7,037 nt of DNA, from positions 1-7,037 of the forward strand of contig JAUWMY010000125.1 of NCBI GenBank assembly GCA_030612945.1, given 5' to 3'. This document shows, one piece after another, positions 1-6,833 of the stretch (its first letter is position 1; each line of letters opens with the position of its first letter). The notes under the pieces are model-generated. The model did not search any database, was not told the origin of the DNA, and was given only the letters and a program-made list of their open reading frames with translations. This DNA is from Desulfobacteraceae bacterium (GTDB lineage Bacteria > Desulfobacterota > DSM-4660 > Desulfatiglandales > Desulfatiglandaceae). The position numbers were made by a program, and so were the translations under genes.

Positions 1-191
1 GCTTCTTCAATCTGATGAAGGATCTGTCTTTTTACCTCTGCCGAAATTTCATCTTCAATAGGTAGTGTTACAATAGATTCCCTTGAATACAACGCCTTCA
101 GGTGTTGATATGCCTTCCTGATCTCTGATAATGACGCACCAGGGGGAAGTTCAAGGGTTTCAAGATATTTGCTGTAATCTTTTCCGCTCAT
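1..191 (-). CDS. J-domain-like protein, 5' part only (runs off left edge)
   Basis: Only the first 63 codons are in the window. The frame is open from ATG at 191 to the edge. The N-terminus (YLETLELPPGASLSEIRKAY, residues 9-28) resembles helices I and II of a J domain: a short tyrosine/leucine helix, a PPGAS-type turn, then an EIRKAYQHLKALY helix. The HPD tripeptide needed to stimulate DnaK is absent; after the second helix comes SRESIVTLPIEDE. It is therefore probably not a working Hsp70 co-chaperone, and the fold may serve as a protein-contact module. The ATG overlaps the stop of the upstream ATPase gene (ATGA, 188-191) and has no clear Shine-Dalgarno, so translation is likely coupled. From memory of related bacteria, such proteins can continue into a RodZ-like helix-turn-helix and membrane segment; that part is outside the window and cannot be checked. 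Confidence 0.75.
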   Translation of the reverse strand, partial: MSGKDYSKYLETLELPPGASLSEIRKAYQHLKALYSRESIVTLPIEDEISAEVKRQILHQIEE

Positions 192-1117
192 AGCGTTGTA
201 TGAATGTCTGTTCCTTCTAAAAGGTTCTCTGTCAGCCTTTCGATCTCTTTTGCACAACGTGAAGCCGGATAGGCCTGCATGTAAGACTGCCTTTTGTTTA
301 TGCATCCGGAAATAACAGCATCAAATTCAATGTATCCAACATAGCTGGAATTAAGACCAAAATATTTTTTGCAAATGCTTTTAACTGAATTTCCAATCAT
401 TATCTCTTGACTCGTATTTATCCTGTTTAAAATGATATAAGCCCTGAAATCGGACAATTTCGTATTGATAATATTCTCCATTGTCTTTGACAAACCTTTA
501 AGATAGTCAATGAGTTGAGTGAAATTTTTTATATCATGTTCTTCCCTGTTTTTCCAGGCATTCTGAACCACATCTCTCAGGCCATGGCCTCCAAGGGAAT
601 TTAGCATATGTCTGAAGAAGGCGTTTTTTAAAAAAAAATACAAATTTTCAATAGCAATTATTTCGGGAATAATTACGACTATCATCTTATCTGCAAGGAG
701 GAATGTGTCTATGGTATTAAAGTGCGCGCCAGCGCCAAGGTCAATAAGGACATAATCTGCATCGAGTTGCTTGATGTGCCTGAACAGTTTGAGTTTCTGT
801 GTATATTTAATACCATCAGGGGATAGAGAATGGATCGCTCCAATCAATAACCCCATGTTTTTTATCCCACTATCAACAACAAGATCAGGTAGCGATACCT
901 TTTTCTCGAAAAAATCCGTCAAGGAAATTCTTGGCTTATTAATACCAAGGAATGTGTGCAGATTGGCGCCTCCAAGGTCAGCGTCAATCAGGATAACTCT
1001 TTTGCCTTGCAGGGCAAGGCAGATCCCCATACTGCTTAATACAAAGCTCTTTCCCGTGCCTCCCTTGCCTCCACCAACTGTCCAGATCTCAGGGCTTTGT
1101 TCGTTAATTGCTTTCAT
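188..1117 (-). CDS. MinD/ParA-family P-loop ATPase (FlhG/FleN-like)
   Basis: The 309-residue protein is a deviant Walker A ATPase. The P-loop is GGGKGGTGKS at residues 15-24, with signature lysine K18 and nucleotide lysine K23. The switch I strand VILIDADLGGANLHTFLG (41-58) carries D45 and D47, and the Walker B strand YVLIDLGAG (122-130) carries D126. The family dimerises on ATP and positions large assemblies such as division machinery, flagella or chromosome partition complexes. The second half (about 160-250) is longer and more helical than in MinD. No MinD-type C-terminal membrane-targeting helix is evident, though the last 20 residues could form a short amphipathic helix. It starts 23 bases after guaA with only a weak AGAAAG-type ribosome site, and its stop overlaps the next start (ATGA). 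This fits co-expression with the J-like protein as a functional pair. No flagellar or par partner is visible, so the cargo is unknown. Confidence 0.88.
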   Translation of the reverse strand: MKAINEQSPEIWTVGGGKGGTGKSFVLSSMGICLALQGKRVILIDADLGGANLHTFLGINKPRISLTDFFEKKVSLPDLVVDSGIKNMGLLIGAIHSLSPDGIKYTQKLKLFRHIKQLDADYVLIDLGAGAHFNTIDTFLLADKMIVVIIPEIIAIENLYFFLKNAFFRHMLNSLGGHGLRDVVQNAWKNREEHDIKNFTQLIDYLKGLSKTMENIINTKLSDFRAYIILNRINTSQEIMIGNSVKSICKKYFGLNSSYVGYIEFDAVISGCINKRQSYMQAYPASRCAKEIERLTENLLEGTDIHTTL

Positions 1118-1140
1118 AACTTTCTATGGTCAGACACTAT

Positions 1141-2697
1141 CTATTCCCATTCGATCGTGCTTGGGGGTTTGGAGGAAATATCGTAAACTACCCGGTTTAC
1201 CCCTTTTACACTGTTAATTATCCTGTTGGACATCCTTGCCTGCACTTCGTAGGGGATTCTTGTCCAGTCAGCGGTCATTGCATCCAGGCTGTCCACCACA
1301 CGAATGGCAATCACATTTTCATAAGTTCTCTCATCACCCATCACACCCACCGTTCTCACGGGAAGAAGGACTGCAAAGGATTGCCAGACCTTTTCATAGA
1401 GGCCGGCTTTCCTGATTTCTTCCAGAACAATAACATCGGCAGATCTCAATATCTCAAGCCGATCACGGGTCACCTCGCCCAGGATCCTGACCGCCAGGCC
1501 AGGACCCGGAAAGGGCTGGCGGATCACCATTTCTCTGGGAAGACCAAGTTCCACGCCCAATTGGCGCACCTCGTCCTTGAACAATTCTCTCAGGGGCTCA
1601 ATGAGTTTCAACTTCATGGTTTCAGGCAGCCCTCCGACGTTATGGTGACTCTTTATGGTGGCCGAAGGCCCTTTAAAAGAAACACTTTCAATAACATCCG
1701 GATAAAGAGTACCCTGAGCCAGATATTTTGCGCTGCCCAGTTCCTTTGCCTTCTGTTCAAAGACCCCGATAAACTCCCGCCCAATGATTTTTCTCTTTTC
1801 CTCAGGGTCTCTAATTCCATTGAGACAGCTAAGAAAACGCTCGGAAGCATCCACCATGTGCAGGTCCATGCCATAATACTCCTGGAAGACCTCCATAACA
1901 TCCTGCACTTCTCCCCTCCTGAGAAGGCCATTATCCACAAAAATACAGGACAGACGGTCTCCGATGGCCTTGTGAAGCAAAACCGCCGTCACAGAGGAGT
2001 CGACCCCGCCCGAAAGCCCGCAGATTACCCTGTCTTCCCCGATCCTTTCTCTCTGTTTTCTGATGATTCGACGGACAAAAGAGGCCATGGTCCAGGAGGG
2101 TTCACATCCGCATATTCTAAAAAGAAAATTCTTGAGAACCCTGTGACCTTCCGGCGTGTGCGCCACCTCCGGATGAAATTGAACCCCGAAAAATTTCCTT
2201 GACGCGTCCGCCATTGCCGCGATTGGGCTGTTTTTGCTGCTCGCAAGCGCGATAAAGCCTTTGGGCATTCGGTCAATACGGTCTCCATGGCTCATCCCTA
2301 CTGTTTCCCGGTCCGATATGCCAAACCCATAGAACAAGTCTCTGTTATCTTCAATGGTCATCGCGGCATTGCCATACTCCCTGTCCGTGGCCTTTGAAAC
2401 GATACCACCCAGCAAATGAGTGAGGAATTGCATCCCGTAACAGATGCCCAGGACAGGGACCTTCAGTTCAAGGATTTGCCGGTCAACCTTAGGGGCATTT
2501 ATCTCATATATGCTGGCAGGCCCGCCTGAAAGTATGATACCCATTGGGCCAAAGGCCTTTATTTTTTCAATGCTTATGTTGAATGGATGGATTTCACAAT
2601 AAACCTGTGCTTCTCGAACCCGTCTGGCAATAAGCTGGGTGTACTGGGACCCAAAGTCCAAAATAAGTACTTTCTGTTTGTAAAAGTTACCTGACAT
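1141..2697 (-). CDS. guaA: GMP synthase (glutamine-hydrolysing)
   Basis: This enzyme amidates XMP to GMP using ATP and glutamine, the last step of cytosolic GMP synthesis. Numbering here is from the ATG at 2697 (518 residues; the E. coli enzyme has 525). Residues about 9-195 are a class I glutamine amidotransferase with the nucleophile in GICYGMQ (C86) and the rest of the triad in FHPEV (H175, E177). The ATP pyrophosphatase domain follows, with PP-loop SGGVDSS at 229-235. The C-terminal dimerisation domain ends in the typical KPPSTIEWE. All key motifs are present, so the gene looks functional. An in-frame TTG at 2700 lies directly before the ATG. The AGGTGG ribosome site is 10 bases from ATG and 7 from TTG, so either could be used; ATG is preferred by codon. 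It lies 67 bases after guaB, the usual guaBA order. Confidence 0.98.
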   Translation of the reverse strand: MSGNFYKQKVLILDFGSQYTQLIARRVREAQVYCEIHPFNISIEKIKAFGPMGIILSGGPASIYEINAPKVDRQILELKVPVLGICYGMQFLTHLLGGIVSKATDREYGNAAMTIEDNRDLFYGFGISDRETVGMSHGDRIDRMPKGFIALASSKNSPIAAMADASRKFFGVQFHPEVAHTPEGHRVLKNFLFRICGCEPSWTMASFVRRIIRKQRERIGEDRVICGLSGGVDSSVTAVLLHKAIGDRLSCIFVDNGLLRRGEVQDVMEVFQEYYGMDLHMVDASERFLSCLNGIRDPEEKRKIIGREFIGVFEQKAKELGSAKYLAQGTLYPDVIESVSFKGPSATIKSHHNVGGLPETMKLKLIEPLRELFKDEVRQLGVELGLPREMVIRQPFPGPGLAVRILGEVTRDRLEILRSADVIVLEEIRKAGLYEKVWQSFAVLLPVRTVGVMGDERTYENVIAIRVVDSLDAMTADWTRIPYEVQARMSNRIINSVKGVNRVVYDISSKPPSTIEWE

Positions 2698-2707
2698 CAA
2701 TCCGATT

Positions 2708-2713
2708 CCACCT
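2708..2713 (-). promoter_or_regulatory. Ribosome binding site of guaA
   Basis: On the minus strand AGGTGG sits within GAGAGGTGG. It is 10 bases before the ATG at 2697 and 7 before the TTG at 2700, so it does not settle the choice between the two adjacent starts. Confidence 0.6.
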
Positions 2714-2726
2714 CTCAGTTTTTTAG

Positions 2727-2744
2727 GCTATGCATTATCATAGC
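2727..2744 (-). other. Small hairpin in the guaB-guaA gap
   Basis: A perfect 6-bp inverted repeat (GCTATG / CATAGC, 6-base loop) lies in the 64-67 base spacer between guaB and guaA. It is followed on the minus strand by CCTAAAAAA, not a T-run, so it is not a Rho-independent terminator. It could be an mRNA processing or stability structure, an operator half-site pair, or chance. Confidence 0.3.
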
Positions 2745-2764
2745 GTTATCTGCAAAAAGCGGGC

Positions 2765-4228
2765 CTATTCCACCCTGTAGTTTGGCGCTTCTTTGATGAT
2801 GATTACATCATGCACGTGGCTCTCCCTGAGCCCTGCAGGCGTGATCTGCACAAAGTCAGGTTCGGTCTGAAGCGCTTCAATATCAGCACATCCAAGATAG
2901 CCCATGCCGGCCTTCACCCCACCAACAAGCTGGTAAACCGTGTCCGCCAACGGTCCACGATAGGGTACCCGGCCTACAATACCTTCCGGAACTAATTTCT
3001 TTTCCAGGTCAGCATCCTCTTGAAAATAGCGATCTTTGCTTCCATCCTTCATGGCTTCCAGGGAACCCATGCCCCTGTAAACCTTGTAGGATCTACCTTG
3101 AAACAGGATTGTCTCACCCGGACTTTCCTCGGTTCCTGCAAACAGGCTACCGATCATGACAGAATCGGCACCACCAGCCAGTGCCTTGGTAATATCTCCG
3201 GAGTACTTGATCCCCCCGTCTGCCATAACAGGAATCCCGGATTTTTTTGCTTCAGCAGCACAGTCCATTATGGCCGTCAGCTGAGGAACGCCCACGCCCG
3301 CCACTACCCGTGTAGTGCAGATAGATCCCGGGCCTACACCGATCTTCACTGCATCGACCCCTGCCTTGATAAGTGCTCTCGCCCCTTCAGCCGTGGCTAC
3401 ATTTCCCGCAGCCAGCTCCAGATCGGGGAATTCTTTTTTTATTTTTCTAACGGCCTGCACCACTTTGTCCGAGTGCCCGTGGGCCGTATCAACCACCACC
3501 AGATCCACATTGGCGGCCATGAGTCTTTCAAGTCTTTTCTCCTCATCCGGTCCAATTCCTACAGCAGCACCTACGCGCAGACGGCCCAATTCATCCTTAC
3601 ATGAATCCGGATATTTCTTTATTTTCTCTATATCCTTGATGGTGATAAGGCCCTGTAATCTGCCGTTCTCATCCACTACCAAAAGCTTTTCTATCCGCCT
3701 CTCATGCAGGATAGCCTTTGATTCCTCCAGTGTGATTCCCACTCTTGCTGTGGCGAGATTCTCTTTGGTCATTACTGCCTCGACCTTTTGATCCAGATTT
3801 GTTTCAAACCTCAGGTCCCGGTTGGTGATGATTCCCACCAGATTTCCATCTTTCACAACGGGCACCCCTGAAATCCTGTACTTTTTCATGATATCCAGAA
3901 CTTCATAGATTTTATGGTCAGGCTCAATGATAATGGGATCGACAATCATTCCGCTTTCAGATTTTTTGACCTTTTCAACCTGCAGAGCCTGTTTCTCCAT
4001 GTCCATGTTTTTGTGAATAATCCCTATCCCCCCCTGCCTTGCCATTGTAATGGCGGTCTCCGATTCAGTGACGGTGTCCATGGCAGCACTAACAATGGGG
4101 ATATTCATTGTGATATTCCGTGTGAGCCTTGTCTTAACATCCACCTGATTTGGCAATACTGATGACTGCGCCGGAACCAAAATAAGGTCGTCAAAAGTAT
4201 AACCAAACGAAATATTCTTTCTAATCAT
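2765..4228 (-). CDS. guaB: Inosine-5'-monophosphate dehydrogenase
   Basis: IMP dehydrogenase oxidises IMP to XMP with NAD, the committed step toward GMP. The 487-residue length is normal (E. coli 488). A split TIM barrel is interrupted by two CBS domains at about 93-145 and 153-205, which in this family bind adenine and guanine nucleotides and tune activity. The catalytic loop GPGSICTTR puts the nucleophile at C304; D337 in MADGGI contacts the IMP ribose; the mobile flap has the DRYFQ motif with the R400-Y401 base pair. The start is well supported: the minus-strand AAGGAG at 4240-4235 is 6 bases before the ATG. The first 8 bases overlap the end of the phosphatase gene (ATGATTAG), so translation of the two is probably coupled. 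guaA follows directly. IMP dehydrogenase is a known target of ppGpp inhibition in several bacteria, which makes the phosphatase neighbour notable. Confidence 0.98.
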   Translation of the reverse strand: MIRKNISFGYTFDDLILVPAQSSVLPNQVDVKTRLTRNITMNIPIVSAAMDTVTESETAITMARQGGIGIIHKNMDMEKQALQVEKVKKSESGMIVDPIIIEPDHKIYEVLDIMKKYRISGVPVVKDGNLVGIITNRDLRFETNLDQKVEAVMTKENLATARVGITLEESKAILHERRIEKLLVVDENGRLQGLITIKDIEKIKKYPDSCKDELGRLRVGAAVGIGPDEEKRLERLMAANVDLVVVDTAHGHSDKVVQAVRKIKKEFPDLELAAGNVATAEGARALIKAGVDAVKIGVGPGSICTTRVVAGVGVPQLTAIMDCAAEAKKSGIPVMADGGIKYSGDITKALAGGADSVMIGSLFAGTEESPGETILFQGRSYKVYRGMGSLEAMKDGSKDRYFQEDADLEKKLVPEGIVGRVPYRGPLADTVYQLVGGVKAGMGYLGCADIEALQTEPDFVQITPAGLRESHVHDVIIIKEAPNYRVE

Positions 4229-5174
4229 TTCCTTCTCCTTCTGAACTCTCGATTAAAATGCCCTCCAACAGGTCTGACAGACTGACCTTTAGTTGAAGTG
4301 ACTTGAAAAAGTACAGGATTCTTATGACTGTGAGACAGCCGGCCAAAATCACGTCTGCCCTGCCTTTGTCCAACCCCGGGAGTTTCAATCTTGCGGATAG
4401 ACTCAAGATCCTTATCTGATCGAAAAGAGTCTCGATCTGTCGCCTTTTCAATAATAATCCATTTATCCGATCCGCAGCTATGTCTCCTGAGGGGATCCCG
4501 TGAAGCATGGCCGCAAGGGTCGCTACTGTCCCGCCGGTCCCTACCAGTAAAGACAGATCCCGCGCCCCTGGAACATTCAAATCGGCATCAAGCAGACATT
4601 GATCCACATGTCTTGAAAGCGCCTCAACCTCTGCTTCCCCTGGTGGATCCGATCCGAAATACCTGTTTGTCAAAATCATGGCACCCAGGGGGACCGACCG
4701 GGCGACTCTTGTGCCTTCACTGCCAATAAAAAATTCTGTACTTCCACCACCCAGATCAAATACCGCGAAAGGATCAGTATGAATGTTCAATGCCTGCAAA
4801 GCACCTTTCGCGGTCAGATAAGCCTCTTCATCGCCTGTTATGGCCCTGACACGGATACCTGTCTCTTCGTATATACGGTCCAGGAATTGGTCTCTGTTGG
4901 GAGCCTCCCTTATCACACCGGTGGCGACCGCATTTACAGAATGGACACTGAATCGCTTGAGGTAACCTGAAAAATTTTTAAGGACATTCAGGGTGCGATC
5001 AATGGCCACGGACGGAATGTCTTTGTTTTCAGATTGACTGAGGCCTTCAGCAAGGCGAATATACGCTCTTTTCCTGGTTAAGGGCATGAGATGTCCTGGT
5101 ATCCCGCATTTCCGGGCGATCAGGAGTCTCGCGGTGTGTGTGCCGATATCTATGGATGCATGGACACGTGACAT
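4221..5174 (-). CDS. Ppx/GppA-family phosphatase (short, about 317 residues)
   Basis: This is an ASKHA-fold phosphatase of the exopolyphosphatase / pppGpp phosphatase family, which removes terminal phosphate from polyphosphate or from pppGpp. Numbering is from the ATG at 5174. It shows the phosphate-1 loop IDIGTHTARLL (8-18), the ATGVIREAPN segment (84-93), the catalytic-glutamate motif ITGDEEAYL (112-120), the phosphate-2 loop FDLGGGSTE (139-147) and GTGGT (212-216). RADVILAGC (about 272-280) is also typical. The length matches the two-domain core only; the C-terminal HD-like domain of the roughly 500-residue E. coli Ppx and GppA is missing, as in many short homologues. Sequence alone cannot separate the two activities. 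TTG at 5183 is an alternative start three codons upstream; neither start has a clear ribosome site. The gene overlaps guaB by 8 bases and follows the radical SAM gene by a short gap. Confidence 0.93.
   Translation of the reverse strand: MSRVHASIDIGTHTARLLIARKCGIPGHLMPLTRKRAYIRLAEGLSQSENKDIPSVAIDRTLNVLKNFSGYLKRFSVHSVNAVATGVIREAPNRDQFLDRIYEETGIRVRAITGDEEAYLTAKGALQALNIHTDPFAVFDLGGGSTEFFIGSEGTRVARSVPLGAMILTNRYFGSDPPGEAEVEALSRHVDQCLLDADLNVPGARDLSLLVGTGGTVATLAAMLHGIPSGDIAADRINGLLLKRRQIETLFDQIRILSLSARLKLPGLDKGRADVILAGCLTVIRILYFFKSLQLKVSLSDLLEGILIESSEGEGND
4235..4240 (-). promoter_or_regulatory. Ribosome binding site of guaB inside the phosphatase gene
   Basis: The minus strand reads AAGGAG six bases before the guaB ATG. 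The same bases encode the EGEG tail of the upstream phosphatase, so guaB translation starts from a site inside the preceding gene. This suggests coupling. Confidence 0.8.
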
Positions 5175-5229
5175 TACGGGCAAAGGTATCAGAGTAAGTG
5201 GCGTTTTTCAAGTAGTCTGTCGTCCGCCC

Positions 5230-6105
5230 CTATTGTGTTCCAACATAAATCGGTCTGAAATAACTTTCATCTCTCGTGAGCGCTTCATCAATCAACCCCA
5301 ACATCCTGTCCCTGTCATCAGGCATCCTTCCATTGAGGTTTAAATAGTTCGTGTAATGGTCACTAAAAATCACCGATATTACGTCCAGGGCCTCGATGAT
5401 TTTTCTGGTTTCATTCAGTACGTCGTGGGCCGAGAGCATTTTAAACTGCCCTTTCTCAATCTGATGCAGAAGCAATGTATTGGTTTTGGGAAGAAAGGTG
5501 CGCAAACGAATAAAGTCCGGGTTGATTGCATTTAACACCCGTGCTGTCGCATCAGCGTGCTCTAAGGTCCTGTCTTTACCGCCAATTCCGAGGATCACAT
5601 ATTCACTTAATTCGATTCCTGCTTCTCGCACCCATAGCCCGGCCTGAACCTGTTCAGACGAATTTGTGCCCTTTTTTATGCGCCGCAGTACCTCATCATC
5701 CCCGCTTTCAAGTCCCACATGAATACGTGACAACCCGCTATGCCTTAGCCTGACGAGATTCGCCAATCCTTTCTTATAGATATACCTGGATGAGCCGTAT
5801 GTGGTTATTCTTTTTAGATTCAGGAAAAGAGATCTTGCATAAGTACAAATTTCTACCAGGTCATCTGTGGGCATTGCAATGGTGTTTCCGGCCGGGAAGA
5901 AGAGCGTTTGCGTTTTTGAACCGTATATTTTTTTGGCCTGCTCCAAATCCTCTTTAATTTCCTTGACAGGCCGCACCTTGAACCGTGGCCCCTTCTTGTA
6001 AACCATACAAAAGGTGCACTTATTGTGAGGACAACCAACGGTTGCCTGAATCAAGAGGCTATCCGCTTCGCTGGGAGGTCGGTAAATGGGGCCTTCATAA
6101 CGCAT
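5230..6105 (-). CDS. Radical SAM protein with CX4CX2C cluster motif
   Basis: Radical SAM enzymes use a [4Fe-4S] cluster and S-adenosylmethionine to start radical chemistry. From ATG 6105 the protein has 291 residues. The cluster motif is CPHNKCTFC (C25, C30, C33), spaced CX4CX2C rather than the classic CX3CX2C. I recall this spacing in a subfamily of uncharacterised radical SAM proteins that begin MRYEGPIYRPPSEA-like, which is why ATG 6105 is preferred. Later barrel strands are visible: IHVGLESGDDEVLRRIKKG (about 128-146) and YVILGIGGKD (about 169-178). No B12-binding or extra cluster domain is seen. The frame stays open to a TTG at 6189, but those extra 28 codons run into the TGAACC repeats and inverted arm and lack a ribosome site, so they are probably leader. 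ATG 6105 also has no strong Shine-Dalgarno. The substrate is unknown. It is the first gene of the leftward run. Confidence 0.9.
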   Translation of the reverse strand: MRYEGPIYRPPSEADSLLIQATVGCPHNKCTFCMVYKKGPRFKVRPVKEIKEDLEQAKKIYGSKTQTLFFPAGNTIAMPTDDLVEICTYARSLFLNLKRITTYGSSRYIYKKGLANLVRLRHSGLSRIHVGLESGDDEVLRRIKKGTNSSEQVQAGLWVREAGIELSEYVILGIGGKDRTLEHADATARVLNAINPDFIRLRTFLPKTNTLLLHQIEKGQFKMLSAHDVLNETRKIIEALDVISVIFSDHYTNYLNLNGRMPDDRDRMLGLIDEALTRDESYFRPIYVGTQ

Positions 6106-6204
6106 ATTGGGTGAAAAGGGGACCTTTCTTGAATTCGTTATCTTGTGGCTATAGCTTTTTAGGTAATCGTTCACAGGTTCAGGGTTCAACGTTCAGCGCC
6201 GCTT

Positions 6205-6224
6205 CTGACCGCCGAAGCGGCCAG
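6205..6224 (-). other. TTCG-loop hairpin, left arm
   Basis: On the minus strand an 8-bp stem CTGGCCGC / GCGGTCAG (one G-T pair) closes a TTCG loop with a C-G closing pair. In RNA, cUUCGg loops are exceptionally stable. It would sit in the leader of a leftward transcript. Confidence 0.7.
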
Positions 6225-6232
6225 TTTGATCG

Positions 6233-6261
6233 AAAAAGTGACGCTGTCCTTGCGGAGTCAC
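6233..6261 (-). terminator. Terminator-like hairpin plus T5, facing the radical SAM gene
   Basis: Read leftward, GTGAC and GTCAC pair, and inner pairs GC/GC or TCC/GGA are possible. TTTTT then TCG follow. The stem is short, so strength is uncertain. The right arm keeps a hairpin at the same place with different pairing bases (GACTCC / GGAGTC), which supports structural constraint. Confidence 0.45.
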
Positions 6262-6265
6262 ATAC

Positions 6266-6441
6266 GAGGGTTAAGGACAAAAAAAGCATTGAAGACCTAA
6301 AGCCCTCGTTAAAAATGCTCATTTTCCCAAGTAATTGCCAATTTGGGTACAAATTTTGGATTAGCATGACGAACATGAAGCTTTTCTCATAAATACACAT
6401 TCCAAATGCAGTCCGGGGACGAAAACGGAACCTTGAACCTC
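6266..6441 (+). repeat. Direct repeat copy 1 (176 bases)
   Basis: It begins GAGGGTTAAGGACA and ends CCTTGAACCTC. These ends are imperfect inverted repeats of each other, giving a small MITE-like unit. The first 77 bases match copy 2 without gaps at about 78% by my count. The middle is more diverged, while CATAAATAC and the end are conserved. Internal bases 6338-6359 (CCAATTTG, loop GGTA, then CAAATTTTGG) can fold. Confidence 0.8.
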
Positions 6442-6463
6442 TGAACCTTTTAACCCGTGAACG
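6433..6463 (+). repeat. TGAACC short-repeat cluster
   Basis: Four units spaced 7-9 bases apart: TTGAACC, TCTGAACC, a degenerate TTTTAACCC and GTGAACG. The same family occurs inverted at about 6169-6196 and forward at 6898-6918, always at a repeat boundary. Confidence 0.7.
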
Positions 6464-6564
6464 CCTACCTTTTTACTTAATGCGTGTTTACCAGACATCC
6501 ACAGTCCTGTCAATTGATGAACCTTTTTGGGCGAGGGCTTGGTCATAATTCTGTCAAAACCTTC

Positions 6565-6592
6565 TTGACATTTGAATCGATTTTCCGATAAA
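6565..6592 (+). promoter_or_regulatory. Candidate sigma-70 type promoter toward the rightward gene
   Basis: A perfect TTGACA (6565-6570) is followed after 16 bases by GATAAA (4 of 6 to TATAAT). It lies in the unique centre of the repeat element. A transcript from here would cross direct repeat 2 and the right-arm hairpins before the gene at 6961. A weaker leftward candidate, TTGACA (6513-6508) with TAAACA (6490-6485), lies nearby. Both are predictions by eye. Confidence 0.4.
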
Positions 6593-6647
6593 AGACCATA
6601 CGTGCAAATTCTATATGATTGCCAAACGATCATGCCTCCTGGTTATT

Positions 6648-6825
6648 CAGGGTTAAGGACAAGGACAAAATTGAAGACCCGAAGTTCTCGTAAAAAATGC
6701 CGGTTTTGCGAAATAATTGCCAATGCGCCGCCAATTTTCAGATTGGGAAGGACGAAACCGGGCGCCACTCACATAAATACGCCTCCACAATGGACTCTGG
6801 CGACAAGAATGCAACCTTGAACCCC
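6648..6825 (+). repeat. Direct repeat copy 2 (178 bases)
   Basis: It begins CAGGGTTAAGGACA and ends CCTTGAACCCC, matching copy 1 in length and ends. Internally CGCCTCCA (6780-6787) and TGGA...GGCG (6791-6802) can form a hairpin with a 4-base bulge that copy 1 lacks. The last three bases are shared with the start of the right inverted arm. Confidence 0.8.
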
Positions 6826-6833
6826 TCGTATCT

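Larger units (their letters stand above)
6163..6270 (-). repeat. Left inverted arm (leader side of radical SAM gene)
   Basis: The 79 bases 6192-6270 match the reverse complement of 6823-6901 without gaps and with 8 mismatches by my count (about 90%). Identity is perfect over a 35-base stretch. Beyond 6192 the match continues with an extra copy of the short repeat, to GTAA at 6163. Read leftward, it holds a terminator-like hairpin, a TTCG hairpin and then TGAACC repeats, ending about 60 bases before the radical SAM ATG. Confidence 0.9.

Noticed and set aside
1126..2202. Long plus-strand open frame of 358 codons antisense to guaA
   Set aside because: It lies wholly opposite a guaA gene with every family motif intact, and its translation shows no recognisable domain.
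2745..2775. Possible terminator after guaB (GGG...CCC near the stop, then GCTTTTT)
   Set aside because: Only 3-4 base pairs can form and the stem includes the stop codon region; too weak to end transcription before guaA.
3020..3791. Plus-strand open frames antisense to guaB
   Set aside because: They mirror a well-conserved IMP dehydrogenase and overlap each other in different frames; low-complexity serine/threonine-rich translation is typical of a shadow.
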